Under the pieces are notes generated by a model. It was not told the DNA's origin, made no database searches, and worked only from the letters and a program-made list of their open reading frames with translations. Shown piece by piece: positions 1 to 7,568 of a stretch of 64,000 nucleotides of DNA; position 1 is the first letter of the stretch, and the number at the start of each line of letters is the position of its first letter. The DNA comes from a virus. Where the stretch lies: the IMG/VR virus record IMGVR_UViG_3300035698_001735, positions 52,741 through 116,740 of that record. One strand, written 5' to 3'. The position numbers were made by a program, and so were the translations under genes.

Positions 1-5
1 GGTCC

Positions 6-197
6 TTGTATGTGTGCTCATACGAGTGTCCGGAAATGGGAGACATGACTTTCCACATATGGGCAAAAAGCATGGTTGATGCCGAGTATCGAATGGCAAT
101 GATACAGGACAGTGCGGTAGTAATTGGTGCCCTTTACGAAATAGACGAAGAAGGCATACAAGACGTAACAGATGAAGAAGACGAGGAGGACGAATGA
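6..197 (+). CDS. Hypothetical acidic protein, probably 5'-truncated by the window edge
   Basis: The frame is open from the window edge and the first usable codon is a TTG at 6, so the true start is probably upstream. The last 20 residues are almost all Asp and Glu. The stop overlaps the next ATG by four bases (ATGA), which suggests translational coupling. I do not recognise a family. Confidence 0.55.
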   Translation: MYVCSYECPEMGDMTFHIWAKSMVDAEYRMAMIQDSAVVIGALYEIDEEGIQDVTDEEDEEDE

Positions 198-409
198 TGC
201 TAATAGGAATGCAATGTGATCTAATGCATGTACATAGTACAGAAATAATTTTGTATAGGGCAACGATAGTATCTGAGCCAATGTATGTAGACAGGGTTCG
301 AAACGCAGTAATACACATATTAGTAGACGGAGAAATAAAAGAGGCATCTGCTTGCCAGTTGACTAATATACGCGCGGTTAAACCAAAGTTTCGAATAAGA
401 AGCAAGTAA
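194..409 (+). CDS. Hypothetical small protein, paralogue of the broken gene at 688
   Basis: A 71-residue protein whose start overlaps the upstream stop (ATGA). Its N-terminus (MMLIGMQC) and the motif YRATIVS are shared with the short reading frame at 688, so the two are likely tandem duplicates. The C-terminus is basic. No function is recognised. Confidence 0.6.
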   Translation: MMLIGMQCDLMHVHSTEIILYRATIVSEPMYVDRVRNAVIHILVDGEIKEASACQLTNIRAVKPKFRIRSK

Positions 410-418
410 GGTTATTAT

Positions 419-688
419 ATGAAAATTCTAAAACAAGTAAAACTAATTTTACTCACACTAAGTATACTATTAATAGTTGGTTGCGGTATAGACAGTTCCC
501 AGGTACCGAACGAATTAAATCGTGCCATGGGTCCTATTACACTAGTAAGCGTAAGTCCTAAAGGTGTGCTTTTGTCCGACGGCAGGGGAGATATATATGC
601 GTATACTGGATCTTCTGCGTTTGCTCAAATTCTTATATCTGGGCAATTAGCAGCAGGCACAATAATAAAGCACAAGGAGAAAAAATAA
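419..688 (+). CDS. Putative phage lipoprotein
   Basis: The 89-residue product starts with a basic N-terminus, a hydrophobic stretch and a lipobox-like LLIVGC with the cysteine near residue 22. This fits lipid modification and anchoring to a host membrane. The rest has no motif I recognise. The stop overlaps the ATG of the next frame at 688. Confidence 0.6.
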   Translation: MKILKQVKLILLTLSILLIVGCGIDSSQVPNELNRAMGPITLVSVSPKGVLLSDGRGDIYAYTGSSAFAQILISGQLAAGTIIKHKEKK

Positions 689-872
689 TGTTAATAGGAA
701 AACAATGTACCGTAAGTGAAATATGTGATAACATTGACGTTTCGTATAGGGCAACGATAGTATCGAAGATGTATCCGAAGAAGACATTGAAAAATGCGCT
801 AATACGCTAGAAGTAGCCACTCGCGGCGCTTACTATCGCGGCTGGCACTTGATTACTCCGGATCTAACTTAG
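688..872 (+). pseudogene. Frameshifted paralogue of the protein at 194
   Basis: From ATG 688 the frame encodes 40 residues beginning MLIGKQC and containing YRATIVS, matching the protein at 194, then stops at 810. A second frame, entered by one added base near 762-765, continues the protein-like sequence (RATIVS then EDVSEEDIEKC) to a stop at 872. Either a base is missing in the assembly or the duplicate is decayed. Confidence 0.45.
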
Positions 873-914
873 TAACAAATCATTTATTACACATTAACAC
901 AACAGGAGAGTAAA

Positions 915-1142
915 ATGAGCGGTGATTCAAAATTTTGGTTAGGTATGTGGGCTATAATAGCTTTGACTCTATTATCAATTATAGCAATCTCAACTAGTTT
1001 TTATAGACACCATAATGAGATAATGGTAAAAATGGTAGAAGCTGGCGCACATCCAGTAGCAGTTAGGTGCGCAATGGAAGATTCAATGGGAGACGATCCC
1101 GTTTGCGTTATATACGCTACTCGCGATAGCACAGGAGAATAA
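915..1142 (+). CDS. Small single-pass membrane protein
   Basis: A 75-residue product with one clear membrane segment at about residues 8-28 (many Ile and Leu), followed by a short polar tail. It has a good ribosome site (GGAGAG) just upstream. It sits in a run of tiny genes of unknown function. Confidence 0.6.
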   Translation: MSGDSKFWLGMWAIIALTLLSIIAISTSFYRHHNEIMVKMVEAGAHPVAVRCAMEDSMGDDPVCVIYATRDSTGE

Positions 1143-1143
1143 C

Positions 1144-1326
1144 ATGTCTGCCACGTTTAGAAAAGTCTTCATGGTAGGAACGATGCCTGAAAATAATTAT
1201 GAAGATAGCGAAGTCCTTACTATTAAAGAAGGACAGACAGACGACGAAGCCTTTGCTCAAGCAATAGCTGCGTATGGCGACGACGAAGAATTTTATATTG
1301 ACACCGAAGCGGATTGCAAAGGATGA
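1144..1326 (+). CDS. Hypothetical acidic protein
   Basis: Sixty residues rich in Asp and Glu. A strong AGGAGA ribosome site precedes the ATG, and the stop overlaps the next start at 1323. No recognised domain. Confidence 0.55.
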   Translation: MSATFRKVFMVGTMPENNYEDSEVLTIKEGQTDDEAFAQAIAAYGDDEEFYIDTEADCKG

Positions 1327-1463
1327 AAAAGAAAGAACCAGATCTCTATCTTAAACAGCTAGGGTGCTTAACATTTTCAAACTGCGGGTGGAAAGGCTAC
1401 GCGCAACTCGGCGGCAGGACATGCAAACATTTATTCCTTAACGTATGGATTACTGCATCTTAA
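1323..1463 (+). CDS. Hypothetical 46-residue protein
   Basis: A short frame starting MKKKEPDLYL that overlaps the previous stop by four bases (ATGA) and the next gene's start by 19 bases. It contains three cysteines. The overlapped start supports translation, but there is no family match I can name. Confidence 0.4.
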   Translation: MKKKEPDLYLKQLGCLTFSNCGWKGYAQLGGRTCKHLFLNVWITAS

Positions 1464-1711
1464 ACCAATCAAAAATAGAGTCATTACTTGAAAGTATAGT
1501 AAACATAATTATTGGATTTAGTGTTGCTATTGCAAGTCAGATTGTAATTTTTCCAATGTTTGACATACATATACCATTTGCTACCAACTTATGGATATGT
1601 GCTTGGTTCACGATAATTAGTTTAGTACGAAGCTACGTCATACGACGTTGGTTTAATGCAGGGTTACATAAAGCAATTGTTAAACTAGCCAAGAAGGTTG
1701 CACTACGATGA
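1445..1711 (+). CDS. DUF7220-like two-helix membrane protein
   Basis: The 88-residue product has the pattern I associate with the small phage family DUF7220: QSxxESLLES at the start, a helix around residues 20-42 ending in FPMF, then an LWICAWFTIISLVRS segment and a basic RRWF end. Two membrane helices are predicted by eye. Function is unknown. It overlaps its neighbours at both ends. Confidence 0.6.
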   Translation: MDYCILNQSKIESLLESIVNIIIGFSVAIASQIVIFPMFDIHIPFATNLWICAWFTIISLVRSYVIRRWFNAGLHKAIVKLAKKVALR

Positions 1712-1902
1712 GCAGTACTACCTTATTCAGTGCATGGAAGAAGCGGGGAAGCCTATTTGACGTAGAACATCGTCATGAGTGCAGGCTTAGAGATAGCTGC
1801 ATTCCGTTAAATGAATGCTCGTGTGACTGTTACGAATTTGCTTTGTTTAGAGCAGGATACGCGGCGGGACGAAGCACAATTACTAAGGATAAACATGAGT
1901 AA
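1708..1902 (+). CDS. Hypothetical cysteine-rich small protein
   Basis: Sixty-four residues with a cluster of cysteines (CRLRDSC then CSCDC), which might bind metal. The start overlaps the upstream stop (ATGA), and the end overlaps the next gene's ATG at 1895. No family is recognised. Confidence 0.5.
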   Translation: MSSTTLFSAWKKRGSLFDVEHRHECRLRDSCIPLNECSCDCYEFALFRAGYAAGRSTITKDKHE

Positions 1903-2131
1903 ATTTGACAGGCCAGTAACGAGAAAACAAGAAAAGTGGATAATTACAATTGCACTTACTATAGGAATATCTATATTAATATGGATAGGCATTACTGGTA
2001 TAGTCCATACCGCAGGTACGAAAGCAACATTTGAATCTAAATGCACAGCTAAAAACGGCATAGTAGCTACTACAGCCCACTCCTATAAGCCTATCTGCAT
2101 TTCTACTAACTTTATAATTTCAGTGGAATAA
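1895..2131 (+). CDS. Single-pass membrane protein
   Basis: I chose ATG 1895 because AAGGAT lies seven bases upstream; an earlier in-frame ATG at 1811 would lie wholly inside the neighbour. The 78-residue product has a charged N-terminus (RKQEK) and one long hydrophobic helix at about 18-40, with two cysteines in the outer part. Function unknown. Confidence 0.55.
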   Translation: MSKFDRPVTRKQEKWIITIALTIGISILIWIGITGIVHTAGTKATFESKCTAKNGIVATTAHSYKPICISTNFIISVE

Positions 2132-2133
2132 CA

Positions 2134-2415
2134 ATGGAACTACCTGTTAATTACGACAAGGCTACGCCTAATGTTAGGAGACTAGTAAGAGAAGAGTATG
2201 TACGCATACAAGAGGGTAAGTGCTACTACTGCAAAGAATTACTATCTGGTCCTCCGAGTAAAAAAGTTAAAGGCAAGACAGTAAACCGAAAGCTATTCCC
2301 GCAAGGGTTCTTTAGATGGCCGGTGCATTTGCACCATAACCATAAAACTAGCATGACGATAGGGGCTGTTCACAATTATTGCAATGCCGTTCTTTGGCAA
2401 TATCACGGGAAGTAA
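2134..2415 (+). CDS. HNH-type endonuclease, small phage form
   Basis: The 93-residue protein has CYYC near residues 30-33, then HLHHNH at about 70-75 and the ending GAVHNYCNAVLWQYHG. This is the treble-clef HNH core seen in short phage proteins that recognise HNH metal-binding folds. Catalysis is inferred from the family. It could be a homing-type nuclease or a packaging-associated one; the position gives no clue. Confidence 0.7.
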   Translation: MELPVNYDKATPNVRRLVREEYVRIQEGKCYYCKELLSGPPSKKVKGKTVNRKLFPQGFFRWPVHLHHNHKTSMTIGAVHNYCNAVLWQYHGK

Positions 2416-2417
2416 CA

Positions 2418-2669
2418 ATGGAACATCAAATAGGAATGTGGATCTTTTACGCATGGGCAGGAGTAGCGCTTTTGTCAATACCTACTTTTTTATACACCTC
2501 CGTGTATACTAAACTAAGCGGCCTGGCAGTACTAGGACTATGTGTCGCGATTATGGCATGGCCAGCTACTCTGATGTATATTGTAGTAGCTGCAATAACT
2601 AATTTAGTTGAATGGGCGGGGCTAACGTCATTTACGTATTTACGTTCGTTAAAACAAGTGAGAAAATAA
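2418..2669 (+). CDS. Multi-pass membrane protein
   Basis: ATG 2418 is chosen because it begins right after the HNH gene's stop. The 83-residue product has two or three hydrophobic stretches (about 5-25, 33-52, 52-70). No family is recognised. Confidence 0.55.
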   Translation: MEHQIGMWIFYAWAGVALLSIPTFLYTSVYTKLSGLAVLGLCVAIMAWPATLMYIVVAAITNLVEWAGLTSFTYLRSLKQVRK

Positions 2670-2671
2670 CT

Positions 2672-2839
2672 ATGTTAGAATATATAGCAATTCTAGGATT
2701 TACAATGGTTGGATACTTATTCCCAGAGTGGTTACTGATAATCACCAAAGCAGAATCAATCGGTGTTCCGGTATCGCAGAATGTTCTAGCAGCAACGGCA
2801 GCGTTTTGTTTATCGACATATTACGTACTCGGAGCATAG
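2672..2839 (+). CDS. Small two-helix membrane protein
   Basis: ATG 2672 starts one base after the previous stop and gives 55 residues with hydrophobic stretches at about 3-20 and 35-53. A longer frame from 2612 would overlap the neighbour by 58 bases and is less likely. Unknown function. Confidence 0.5.
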   Translation: MLEYIAILGFTMVGYLFPEWLLIITKAESIGVPVSQNVLAATAAFCLSTYYVLGA

Positions 2840-2891
2840 CACCAATACTATAGTCGGAACTAAATACACAGTAACTACTAATATAGAGGCA

Positions 2892-3335
2892 ATGTGTATG
2901 TATACTTATAGGGCTATTATAAATCGAATTGTAGACGGAGACACAGTTGATGTTGACATTGACTTAGGTTTTAGTATGTGGATGCGCAATGCACGCATAA
3001 GATTAAAAGATCTCGATGCACCCGAGCAACGCACACGCGACTTAACAGTTAAAACATTTGGCTTAGCAGCAACAGCTAGGTTGGAAGAGATGCTACCAGT
3101 AGGACTCGAGTGCGTATTAATAACCAGCCTTGACACAAATGATAAATTTGGACGCATACTTGGTGCGTTTTGGTCAGGAGTTGCACCTGGGTTTGATAAT
3201 CAAACTGTGAACGATTGCATGATAAACGAAGGACACGCAGTTCCTTACTACGACGGCAGCAACCGATCTTTGTTAGCTGGATTACACGAAAAAAATCGAC
3301 AAAGATTAATAGCAGAAGGTAAAGTTGTTATATGA
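2892..3335 (+). CDS. Staphylococcal-nuclease-like (SNase/thermonuclease) protein
   Basis: The 147-residue protein shows the SNase pattern: RIVDGDTVDVDIDLGF, then RLKDLDAPEQ, then DKFGRILGAFW. In this family the Asp and Arg residues bind calcium and cleave single-stranded or unwound DNA and RNA. No signal peptide is visible, so it probably acts inside the host, perhaps in host DNA breakdown. The stop overlaps the next ATG (ATGA), tying it to the membrane module downstream. Confidence 0.85.
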   Translation: MCMYTYRAIINRIVDGDTVDVDIDLGFSMWMRNARIRLKDLDAPEQRTRDLTVKTFGLAATARLEEMLPVGLECVLITSLDTNDKFGRILGAFWSGVAPGFDNQTVNDCMINEGHAVPYYDGSNRSLLAGLHEKNRQRLIAEGKVVI

Positions 3336-3802
3336 AGACTACACTCAGATGGTGGCTACTAACGTGCGTTACTGCGTTAATGGCAGTGGCATGTTGGCAT
3401 TTTGGATTCACTGCATTATTGCAAGCAGCCGACGTAACTAAAATAGGATTTGTTATTATAGGGCTGTATGTTTTACTCAGCGCATACATAGGATATTTGT
3501 CTTATCATGTTGACAAGGATCCCGATATTGACATACGTCGAGCACTTAACTCTTTATGGTTTAGTTCAGATTCGTTTCTTACACTAGGCATGATAGGAAC
3601 TGTAATTGGTTTTATTATTATGCTAGGCGCTTCGTTCTCGGACATTGACTTATCGGATACCGCGACGCTAAAAGACGCGCTCGTCTTTATGGCACTCGGT
3701 ATGAGCACGGCTATGTACACTACACTAGTTGGCCTTATATGTTCGCAACTACTCAAAATGCAGCTAGTTAGTTTAGAAGCCGGAAAAACCCTTGCAGAAT
3801 AG
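3332..3802 (+). CDS. MotA/TolQ/ExbB-like proton channel subunit
   Basis: The 156-residue protein has four hydrophobic segments (about 8-25, 38-57, 82-100, 117-140). The third contains LGMIGTVIGF and the fourth STAMYTTLVGL, which match the two signature helices of MotA, TolQ and ExbB channels (LGTVxG and A...TTxxGL). Those families couple proton flow to a partner with a plug helix. The following gene has such a helix. The protein is shorter than ExbB or MotA. The role in phage infection is unknown. Confidence 0.65.
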   Translation: MKTTLRWWLLTCVTALMAVACWHFGFTALLQAADVTKIGFVIIGLYVLLSAYIGYLSYHVDKDPDIDIRRALNSLWFSSDSFLTLGMIGTVIGFIIMLGASFSDIDLSDTATLKDALVFMALGMSTAMYTTLVGLICSQLLKMQLVSLEAGKTLAE

Positions 3803-4409
3803 ATATCAAACTACAACAGGATTCCGAGATTTACTTTTTAATTTAATCATCGGCATAACAGCAATGTTTTTCATAGCATTGATTATGATGAACCCTCCAG
3901 TAAAACAACACGATGCTCCTAAAAAAGCCGAGCTGTTAATAATTATAGAATGGACTAAAGATTTCAACGATGATATCGACCTGTGGGTATTAGCTCCGGG
4001 TGATGTAAAACTATGGTATGGCAATAAGCAGACTGGTTTGCTTAATTTAGAACGTGACGACCTGGGGTTTTCGACAGAAACAATAGCTAGTCAATCAGGT
4101 AGAAAAAATGATATATTGCCGATTAATAGAGAAGTTGCAGTAATCCGCGGGCCTATAGTAGGAAACTTTCAAGTAGCCGCGCATGTATATAATAGGCAAG
4201 GTGATTCTAGAGTGTTAACCGGACATATCACAGTGTCAGTCGTTAAGCTTAATCCTTACAAAGAAATGTATGTTAACCATTACACATACGACAAGCAAGC
4301 ACAACAAATTACATTAGTTAACTTTGACTTAGATAAAGATAGCGTTGCTTCTAACTTTAATAACTATCCAAACAACATCATCACAAACGATAAACCAGCA
4401 GGCCAATAA
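3792..4409 (+). CDS. Membrane-anchored partner of the channel, MotB/ExbD-like N-terminus
   Basis: A TTG start 8-9 bases after GGA gives an 11-base overlap with the channel gene. Residues 11-33 form FRDLLFN followed by one membrane helix, with Asp13 placed like the essential Asp of MotB-type stators. The outer part (about 45-205) contains WTKDFNDDIDLWV and looks like a beta-rich domain, not an OmpA peptidoglycan-binding domain. The pairing with a MotA/ExbB-like gene is the main evidence for function. Confidence 0.55.
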   Translation: MQNRYQTTTGFRDLLFNLIIGITAMFFIALIMMNPPVKQHDAPKKAELLIIIEWTKDFNDDIDLWVLAPGDVKLWYGNKQTGLLNLERDDLGFSTETIASQSGRKNDILPINREVAVIRGPIVGNFQVAAHVYNRQGDSRVLTGHITVSVVKLNPYKEMYVNHYTYDKQAQQITLVNFDLDKDSVASNFNNYPNNIITNDKPAGQ

Positions 4410-4880
4410 ATGAATAGTGAATTAGCACCATTAATTTTATCAGTTAGTATACTTGCTATTTTAGTATTATACATCGGCATAGCAGTAAAGCGCACTCCGT
4501 TGATGTTTCTTATTATTCCAATTGCGCTAGCTTGTAGTGTTGTTTCGTTTGTGAACGTTAACAACTTATTAGGGTATCCGGTTGTTTCTCCTCTTAACGA
4601 CAAATCATTATACTTATATCACACTATTTCGAATGATGCAAAATCAATCTATATATGGCTGATTGAACCAAAAGAAGAAAAGCCTAGAGCAGTTACTATT
4701 CCAAATACTGACAAAAGTAGAAAGAAAGTAGAAGATGCTGCCGAACAAGCTCGCAACGGAATTCCGCAAGTGTTGCAAGTATTTGATGAATCTACGCCAG
4801 TTAACGGCAAGCAGTATGCAAGCGGGGAGTTTATCTTCTACAACTTTGATACTCCAGCAGCAGGCTATAAAACTCGTTGA
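4410..4880 (+). CDS. Third membrane protein of the channel module
   Basis: Begins directly after the previous stop and encodes 156 residues with two membrane helices (about 8-24 and 31-50) and a soluble C-terminal domain with a charged helix (EEKPRAV to RKKVEDAAEQ). No family is recognised. Its placement suggests it works with the two preceding genes. A strong promoter for the next gene overlaps its stop. Confidence 0.55.
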   Translation: MNSELAPLILSVSILAILVLYIGIAVKRTPLMFLIIPIALACSVVSFVNVNNLLGYPVVSPLNDKSLYLYHTISNDAKSIYIWLIEPKEEKPRAVTIPNTDKSRKKVEDAAEQARNGIPQVLQVFDESTPVNGKQYASGEFIFYNFDTPAAGYKTR

Positions 4881-4905
4881 CATTGTGTTTGTTTTATAGT
4901 ATAGT
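4877..4905 (+). promoter_or_regulatory. Sigma70-type promoter
   Basis: TTGACA at 4877-4882, 17-base spacer, TATAGT at 4900-4905. Drives the exoribonuclease and cell wall hydrolase genes. Confidence 0.8.
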
Positions 4906-4945
4906 ACACACATGCTTATTTTAGCATAACATGCTAGGAAATAAT

Positions 4946-5362
4946 ATGAATTTATACATAGACGGTGAGTGGAACAGTTTCGGTGGTGACTTAATATCAA
5001 TGGCTCTGTGCGCCGAGAGCGGGGAAGAGTTTTATGAGGTACTAGCTTGTCATGATCCCGATGAGTGGGTAGCAGTAAACGTCATGCCGATACTTAACAA
5101 AGAGCCAGTTACGCTTTTAGATTTTAAGATGAAGCTAGAAGAATTTTTAAATCAGTTTGACAGTGTACACATCATTGCCGACTGGCCTGAAGACATACAG
5201 CATTTTTGCAATGCGTTAATAATGGGTCCCGGCTTCAGGATGAACACGCCGCCGTTATCAATGGAAATAATTAGAATTGATTGTGCTTCTGCGGTGCCGC
5301 ATAACGCACTTGAAGACGCCCGAGGAATACGCGCAGCTTTAACAACACAGAGGAATACATAA
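4946..5362 (+). CDS. 3'-5' exoribonuclease, Rv2179c/RNase T-like
   Basis: I use ATG 4946, which has TAGGA upstream, instead of 4931. The 138-residue product starts NLYIDGEWNSFGG, the DxE exonuclease motif, and ends with HNALEDARGIRAAL, the H...D motif of DEDD nucleases; IIADWPEDI lies between. This pattern matches the Rv2179c-like family of small 3'-5' exoribonucleases. It probably trims RNA in the host cytoplasm. The stop overlaps the next ATG. Confidence 0.75.
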   Translation: MNLYIDGEWNSFGGDLISMALCAESGEEFYEVLACHDPDEWVAVNVMPILNKEPVTLLDFKMKLEEFLNQFDSVHIIADWPEDIQHFCNALIMGPGFRMNTPPLSMEIIRIDCASAVPHNALEDARGIRAALTTQRNT

Positions 5363-5949
5363 TGTTAAGGTTTGCTATACTTGCACTTATAACGACGCTG
5401 TCTGTTGTAGTTGTTGTAGTTGTAACTTTATCAACTGTTGCCAAAGCCGAAGCAGATACTAGCTTCGCGGGGCCAATAATTGACCCATTGTTACACCCCC
5501 AGGTTTATTGCCTGGCCCAAAATGTTTACTACGAAGCACGCAATGACAGTCGTGCTGGTAAGTATGCAGTAGCTGACGCTGCATTAAATCGAGTCGAAAA
5601 TAATTACTTTCCCAACACTGTCTGCGATGTAGTTCAGCAAGGCAGCCTCAATAGTGGTAAGGTCTTTACTATCCGCAAGCAACGAGATGGCACGTATAAG
5701 CGCTTTCCGTCTTGTCAGTTTAGTTGGTTCTGTGATGGCAAGTCTGATGTTCCGGATGAAAGCGAAGACTGGAGGCTAGCGCAAGCTATTGCTTGGCAAA
5801 TAAAATACTACGGTAAATATAGAGGCATTACAGAAGGTGCCGACCACTACCATGCTGTTTATGTAGACGCTGTATGGGCCGATTCGTTACTTAGAATTAC
5901 CCAAATCGGACACCACGTATTTTATCGTTCTTCGTATAGGCGTAGATAA
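5362..5949 (+). CDS. SleB-type cell wall hydrolase (Hydrolase_2), secreted
   Basis: The first 30 residues form a signal or anchor helix ending AKA. The domain that follows has NVYYEARNDS and YAVADAALNRV, then CQFSWFCDG and ADHYHA, the hallmarks of the SleB/CwlJ family that cuts peptidoglycan. In phages such proteins act as endolysins. The N-terminal helix suggests export without a holin, as in signal-arrest-release lysins. Length (195 residues) fits the family. Confidence 0.85.
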   Translation: MLRFAILALITTLSVVVVVVVTLSTVAKAEADTSFAGPIIDPLLHPQVYCLAQNVYYEARNDSRAGKYAVADAALNRVENNYFPNTVCDVVQQGSLNSGKVFTIRKQRDGTYKRFPSCQFSWFCDGKSDVPDESEDWRLAQAIAWQIKYYGKYRGITEGADHYHAVYVDAVWADSLLRITQIGHHVFYRSSYRRR

Positions 5950-5954
5950 GATCA

Positions 5955-5962
5955 TATAAATA
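5955..5962 (+). promoter_or_regulatory. T4-type late promoter motif TATAAATA
   Basis: TATAAATA ends four bases before the ATG at 5967, so a transcript from here would be nearly leaderless. It matches the NATAAATA late motif seen before several genes in this window. Confidence 0.5.
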
Positions 5963-5966
5963 CTGT

Positions 5967-7520
5967 ATGATATTAGGCATACTTACACTTATAACGGCAC
6001 TTTCAATTAGTGCCGTAGCAATTTATTATTCAGTCGCCGGCTTAGTTGCAATCTTTGCAGCTTCGGCAATCTCCATCATTATCATGGGCAGTGTACTAGA
6101 GGTATCCAAACTAGTAGCAACTGTTTGGTTACACCGTTACTGGGACGAAACCGTACTATGGCTACGCATGTATTTGTGTGTTGCTATTGTCCTCCTTATG
6201 CTAATCACAAGCATGGGAATTTTTGGATTTCTTAGTAAAGCACACATCGAGCAAGCGTCCGCAGGCCAAGAAAGCGTAGCACAATTAGCACGTATTGAAA
6301 GTGAAATAGCAAGACGAAATGCAGTAATTGATCGCGCTGATCAAAAACTCCTAAAGACTGAGACCTCAGGCACTAGTGCAGACACAAACATACAAACACA
6401 AATAGACCGCGAACAAGCACGCATAGACAGCGCATATACGCGCATACAGCAAGCAGAACAACGTCTAGTGCAACAGTTAGCACCTTACAAGCAAGAGCTT
6501 ACTAGCGTTGATACTATCCTCTCCGACCTTCAGGCAGCTATCACTAGCGGCAACATTAAGAAAGCACAAAGCATTGCTGGCACAAACCCTGATGGAAGTT
6601 ATGGGCCAAAAACAGCAGCCGCAATTGAAGCGTTTCGTGATGCACAGAACACTCGAAGACAAGAGTTGCTTGCTACAGTTCAAGAGCTACGAAGTCAGAA
6701 TGATAGTGCTAATCTCGCACGTAAACAAGTCGAAGATAGTAATAGTCTTATTACTCGATTGCGCGCACTGCTCGGACAAGATACCAGCATAGACTTAGAT
6801 ACTATTGTAGACGAACAGAACGCACGTATCAAATTAGCCACACTAGAACTTGATTCGTTAACCGAACAAAAGTATAATATACAGGCTAACTTTCGCAAGC
6901 TAGAAGCGGAAGTAGGGCCAATTAAGTACATTGCTGAATTTATATACGGCGGCAAAGCGGATAAAGAAATACTCGAAGCAGCAGTAAGTTGGATGATTGT
7001 GTTGATTATTATTACGTTTGACCCGCTCGCAGTTGCTTTGTTACTAGCAAGTCAGTATACACTAAAAGATCACTATGCAAAAAAGAAGACAGCTACTAAA
7101 CCAGTAGTTGATGTGCGCACTCCTTCTGCAGAAGCAGTTGACGAATACCATGATTACGAAGTCAACGAGTTAGGGAAAGGAACAGACGGCAACGAATGGA
7201 AAGTTGTTGACGGACAAGTAGTCAAAGTGTCTGACAGTTCTATTCTGTCAGAACCGGAGCCTAGTGATCTAGATACAGCAGATGACGACGAATACTTGGT
7301 ACTAACCACAGAAGAAGAACAACGAAAAGCTATATACAATTCATTTGACGAGTTAGTAGAGTGGAAAGAAGCCAAGCATAATTGGAAAACAAACAACCCG
7401 ACATTAACTATCAAAGAACAAAAGAATCGATATATTAAAGGGTATATAGACAAATTGCCGTGGGAAGATCACGAAACAGGTATCTTTGATAACACTCCTG
7501 GGCGTGATTTGGAATCATAA
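5967..7520 (+). CDS. Large membrane-anchored coiled-coil protein
   Basis: The 517-residue product has three or four N-terminal membrane helices (about 3-90), then a long coiled-coil region (about 100-320) rich in Gln, Glu and Arg. Within it, NPDGSYGPKTAAAIEAF resembles a peptidoglycan-binding repeat. Another membrane segment lies near 340-365. The C-terminus is acidic. Proteins of this shape occur in marine T4-like phages, but their role is not known to me. A late promoter motif precedes it. Confidence 0.6.
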   Translation: MILGILTLITALSISAVAIYYSVAGLVAIFAASAISIIIMGSVLEVSKLVATVWLHRYWDETVLWLRMYLCVAIVLLMLITSMGIFGFLSKAHIEQASAGQESVAQLARIESEIARRNAVIDRADQKLLKTETSGTSADTNIQTQIDREQARIDSAYTRIQQAEQRLVQQLAPYKQELTSVDTILSDLQAAITSGNIKKAQSIAGTNPDGSYGPKTAAAIEAFRDAQNTRRQELLATVQELRSQNDSANLARKQVEDSNSLITRLRALLGQDTSIDLDTIVDEQNARIKLATLELDSLTEQKYNIQANFRKLEAEVGPIKYIAEFIYGGKADKEILEAAVSWMIVLIIITFDPLAVALLLASQYTLKDHYAKKKTATKPVVDVRTPSAEAVDEYHDYEVNELGKGTDGNEWKVVDGQVVKVSDSSILSEPEPSDLDTADDDEYLVLTTEEEQRKAIYNSFDELVEWKEAKHNWKTNNPTLTIKEQKNRYIKGYIDKLPWEDHETGIFDNTPGRDLES

Positions 7521-7540
7521 CTCTTACTTTCTAGTTTAGT

Positions 7541-7548
7541 GATAAATA
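7541..7548 (+). promoter_or_regulatory. T4-type late promoter motif GATAAATA
   Basis: GATAAATA lies 20 bases before the ATG at 7569, the usual late-promoter distance, with an AAAAGGA ribosome site between. Confidence 0.6.
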
Positions 7549-7568
7549 TAAAAACAAAAAGGATTATC

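Noticed and set aside
18-347. 109-codon minus-strand frame at the window start
   Set aside because: Lies opposite two overlapping plus-strand genes, without a ribosome site; hydrophobic composition is a by-product of the opposite strand.
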